Positions 5,556 to 7,302 of a stretch of 7,302 bases of DNA are shown here, piece after piece. The DNA is taken from contig DMNE01000376.1 in NCBI GenBank assembly GCA_003453735.1, positions 1 through 7,302 on the forward strand, in the 5' to 3' direction. Each line of letters begins with the position of its first letter. Position 1 is the stretch's first letter. The notes below the pieces were generated by a model, which was not told the DNA's origin, made no database searches, and was given only the letters and a program-made list of their open reading frames with translations. The position numbers and the translations under genes are program-made. This stretch comes from Nitrospiraceae bacterium. GTDB lineage: Bacteria; Nitrospirota; Thermodesulfovibrionia; Thermodesulfovibrionales; UBA9159.

Positions 5556-6377
5556 TTAAATCGCAGTGGGGCGAAGGATGGCAGATGAATGTTCAGCCTC
5601 GAGCCTCTTCAGAAACTCCCGGGTGAAAGCGTCGTAGTCCATATAGCCGTGGGACCGCTTGTCGAAATGGATAACAGGCATCCCCCTTGCGATACTTTTG
5701 GACAGGGTGATATTCTTCCTGATCCTGGTTTCGAAAAGGTATTCCCTGAACGGTGAATCCACGCCGCTGATAATATCCATGTGCTCCAGTGAGTCGGTGT
5801 TCTGCTCATAAAAAGTGCAGAGCAGTCCGAGAAGTTCTATCTTCGGGTTGAGCCACTGCGCCTTCACGTCGCCTACGAGATCTCTCATCTGCTTCAGACC
5901 TACGGTGGACAGTGCGTCCAGTCGCATCGGGACGATGACATAGTCGGCAATGGCAAGACTGTTCATGGTGAGAGTGCTTTTGCCGGGAGGGGTATCCATT
6001 ATTACAAAATGATACGCCTCTTCCAAATCTCCAAATTTGAATTTGATGAGTTCATTCTTCCTGAGATGGTTAGCTACGCAGCCGCTTTCAATTACCTTCT
6101 CGATATCAGGGGTAGAGGGAACTATGTGAAGATTACAGCCATGCCGGTCAGTAACCGTAACCTCCGCTATGGAGCATCTGTCCTCAAAGACGTTGGACAG
6201 GCTGGCGCCGAGAGAGAGAATATTGATCCCGAAGCCCACCGTCAGATTCGACTGCGGGTCAAAATCCATGGCCAGGACGTTATATCCCATTGAAGCAAGG
6301 TTGGCGGAAAGGTTAAGAGCAGTCGTCGTCTTCCCTACACCTCCTTTCCTGTTTGCGAGCACGATTTTAATTGCCAT
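5556..6377 (-). CDS. parA: ParA/Soj-family partition ATPase
   Basis: This complete 273-residue protein belongs to the ParA/MinD deviant Walker ATPases, which bind DNA when ATP-loaded and position plasmids, chromosomes or cell machines. It shows the deviant Walker A KGGVGKTT at 11-18 (signature lysine K11), the Walker A' motif DFDPQSN at 38-44 and Walker B FVIMDTPPG at 124-132. The strand ADYVIVPMRLDALSTVGL at 144-161 and the closing IRKNITLSKSIARGMPVIHFD at about 219-239 are typical of Soj-like ParA. No N-terminal helix-turn-helix extension is present, as in short chromosomal/type Ib ParAs. No ParB gene or parS repeat is seen nearby. The ATG is fixed by an in-frame TGA at 6386; the ribosome site is weak (GGAG twelve bases away). 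It lies between membrane proteins and the ATPase/T4SS genes, so partitioning the element or placing the transfer machine are both possible. Confidence 0.92.
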   Translation of the reverse strand: MAIKIVLANRKGGVGKTTTALNLSANLASMGYNVLAMDFDPQSNLTVGFGINILSLGASLSNVFEDRCSIAEVTVTDRHGCNLHIVPSTPDIEKVIESGCVANHLRKNELIKFKFGDLEEAYHFVIMDTPPGKSTLTMNSLAIADYVIVPMRLDALSTVGLKQMRDLVGDVKAQWLNPKIELLGLLCTFYEQNTDSLEHMDIISGVDSPFREYLFETRIRKNITLSKSIARGMPVIHFDKRSHGYMDYDAFTREFLKRLEAEHSSAILRPTAI

Positions 6378-6406
6378 GAATCTTCACTTCTCCGGAGTTC
6401 ATCAGT

Positions 6407-6625
6407 TCACCTTAGAACGTCGTGGAAAAAGTCCACGACTGTGGGGAAAAAATAAAACAGAAGTCCGATCGGGATCGAGAAAACCTTTAACAGGACTGAA
6501 GACGTAAGACGCGACAGGATAAGCACACGCAAGGGAATGACCACGGCGATTATCTGACAGACATTTATCCTGAAAAGTTCGTAGTGATCAAAATAGTACA
6601 GTGCCAGATAAACCTTCTCGTACAT
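6407..6625 (-). CDS. Small two-helix membrane protein, family not recognised
   Basis: This 72-residue protein has a Tyr-rich N-terminus (MYEKVYLALYYFDHYELF). Two hydrophobic stretches follow at about 18-37 (FRINVCQIIAVVIPLRVLIL) and 44-62 (VLLKVFSIPIGLLFYFFP), then the acidic tail VDFFHDVLR. I do not recognise a family. It begins two bases after the stop of the larger membrane protein (TGATTATG, the same junction as traK/traB), with GAGGAC seven bases upstream, so the two are very likely co-translated. That supports it as a real gene despite its size. Its closeness to parA suggests the same transcript. A small T4SS-associated or entry-exclusion-like membrane protein is conceivable but not shown. 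Confidence 0.6.
   Translation of the reverse strand: MYEKVYLALYYFDHYELFRINVCQIIAVVIPLRVLILSRLTSSVLLKVFSIPIGLLFYFFPTVVDFFHDVLR
6419..6439 (-). repeat. 8-bp hairpin at the 3' end of the small membrane protein gene
   Basis: GTCGTGGA and TCCACGAC form a perfect eight-base-pair stem around a five-base loop (CTTTT on the minus strand). It encodes V-V-D-F-F-H-D-V just before the stop and lies about 40 bases before the parA start. No U-run follows, so it is not an intrinsic terminator. It may be chance within coding sequence. Confidence 0.35.
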
Positions 6626-6627
6626 AA

Positions 6628-7302
6628 TCAGTCCTCGATGACCTCCTTTTTCCTCCTGATGTACTTGAAAAAGACAACCGTTACAAGTGGTAGCGCGATG
6701 GAGACCGCGGAGGCCACGATCGACATGATGCCCGACTCGAAAAGGGATGGCCTGAAATAATTCATGAGGAAGTGGTAAAGCCTCGCGGCGAAGTCCGGCG
6801 ATATCTTATAGACGGCCCCGCAGAACTCGATCAGGTTCGGCTTGCTGAATACCCCTTTGTAAAGAAGGCCAAGGACTGCAAACGTGCAGATCGAAAAAGT
6901 AAGAAGGAACATCGCCCTGCTTCCGAAAAGAGTGTTGAAGGCCCGTTTGCAGACCACGCCAATGTAGTACTGCGACATATAAATACAGCAGCCTGTGGAA
7001 ACGGCGAGATAACCGAAGCTGGCAAGCTTGGTAAACCAGACTAGCGGGGAAACATGCACGGTCCAGCGGAGGACCTGAGTGTCAACGGTGGTGAGATAGT
7101 TCTCCTGGACAAAATATACTATTCCCCCGATGAGGATATAGCCTATCGCCCAGAGCACGCTGTCGTGCAGCGCAGACTTGAACCCGACCCTGGAGTAGGC
7201 CCTTATATGGATCAGGTCGAAGAATTCCTTTGCCATCTCCGCGCCCCGGCTTTCGATGAGGTAGTAGTTCTGAATCTTCGATACCGCGTCCACAATGTCA
7301 CC
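6628..7302 (-). CDS. Multi-pass membrane protein, family not recognised (probably cut at its 5' end)
   Basis: The frame is open to the right edge. A GTG at 7293 would give 221 residues, but GGT-GAC-ATT upstream is also open and no ribosome site is visible, so the true start may lie outside. From the GTG, a soluble N-terminus (IQNYYLIESRGAEMAKEFFD) precedes hydrophobic segments at about 46-62, 84-106 (weaker), 127-146 and 187-209. The end, FFKYIRRKKEVIED, is basic and probably cytoplasmic. Some Yip1-like flavour (FKSALHDSVLWAIGYILIGG) is present but not enough to assign a family. It is followed at two bases by the 72-residue membrane protein, forming a pair ahead of parA. An accessory role in the element, such as surface exclusion or mating-pair stabilisation, is only a guess. 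Confidence 0.65.
   Translation of the reverse strand, partial: GDIVDAVSKIQNYYLIESRGAEMAKEFFDLIHIRAYSRVGFKSALHDSVLWAIGYILIGGIVYFVQENYLTTVDTQVLRWTVHVSPLVWFTKLASFGYLAVSTGCCIYMSQYYIGVVCKRAFNTLFGSRAMFLLTFSICTFAVLGLLYKGVFSKPNLIEFCGAVYKISPDFAARLYHFLMNYFRPSLFESGIMSIVASAVSIALPLVTVVFFKYIRRKKEVIED

Noticed and set aside
1..7302. CRISPR array, tRNA, rRNA, insertion sequence or attachment-site repeats.
   Set aside because: I saw no direct-repeat array, RNA-gene fold, transposase or paired terminal repeats; coding density is high throughout.

Overview
The window reads as part of a conjugative or integrative element of a Gram-negative bacterium. Every convincing gene lies on the minus strand and is transcribed from high to low coordinates. 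The product types support a double-membrane host: a lipoprotein with a lipobox, a periplasmic secretin-like subunit and a VirB10-type envelope-spanning protein. Base composition is near 50% G+C. I cannot name the organism; a deltaproteobacterial or Nitrospirota-like host is only a guess.

In transcription order: 7302-6628 and 6625-6407 encode two unrecognised membrane proteins. Positions 6377-5556 encode a complete ParA/Soj-family ATPase. After an 82-base gap holding a strong RNA hairpin come two halves of a HerA/DUF87-type ATPase, 5473-4895 (Walker A) and 4828-4163 (Walker B). From 4058 down is a compact F-type type IV secretion operon in the F-plasmid order A-L-E-K-B-V-C: TraA-like pilin (4058-3723), TraL (3723-3466), TraE (3419-2790 or 2625), TraK (2793-2125), TraB (2122-929), TraV (987-487) and the first 161 codons of TraC (485-1, running off the left edge).

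Together these genes would build the pilin, its inner-membrane assembly platform (L, E), the outer-membrane core (K, B, V) and the assembly ATPase (C). The ParA and HerA-like ATPases just upstream suggest DNA partitioning or DNA pumping linked to the transfer machine. No relaxase, TraD-type coupling protein, integrase, tRNA or IS is visible.

The two most notable signals are lesions. First, traK has a well-placed ATG followed at once by TAG, while traE lacks its expected stop. One base, position 2790, explains both: an A there on the minus strand would give traE a TGA stop and traK an AAG second codon in an ATGA overlap. Second, the HerA-like ATPase is interrupted by an in-frame TAG, and the best-looking protein sequence switches frame there for about 75 bases, ending in another ATGA overlap with the second half. 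Either these are real mutations or they are assembly errors; both readings are given.
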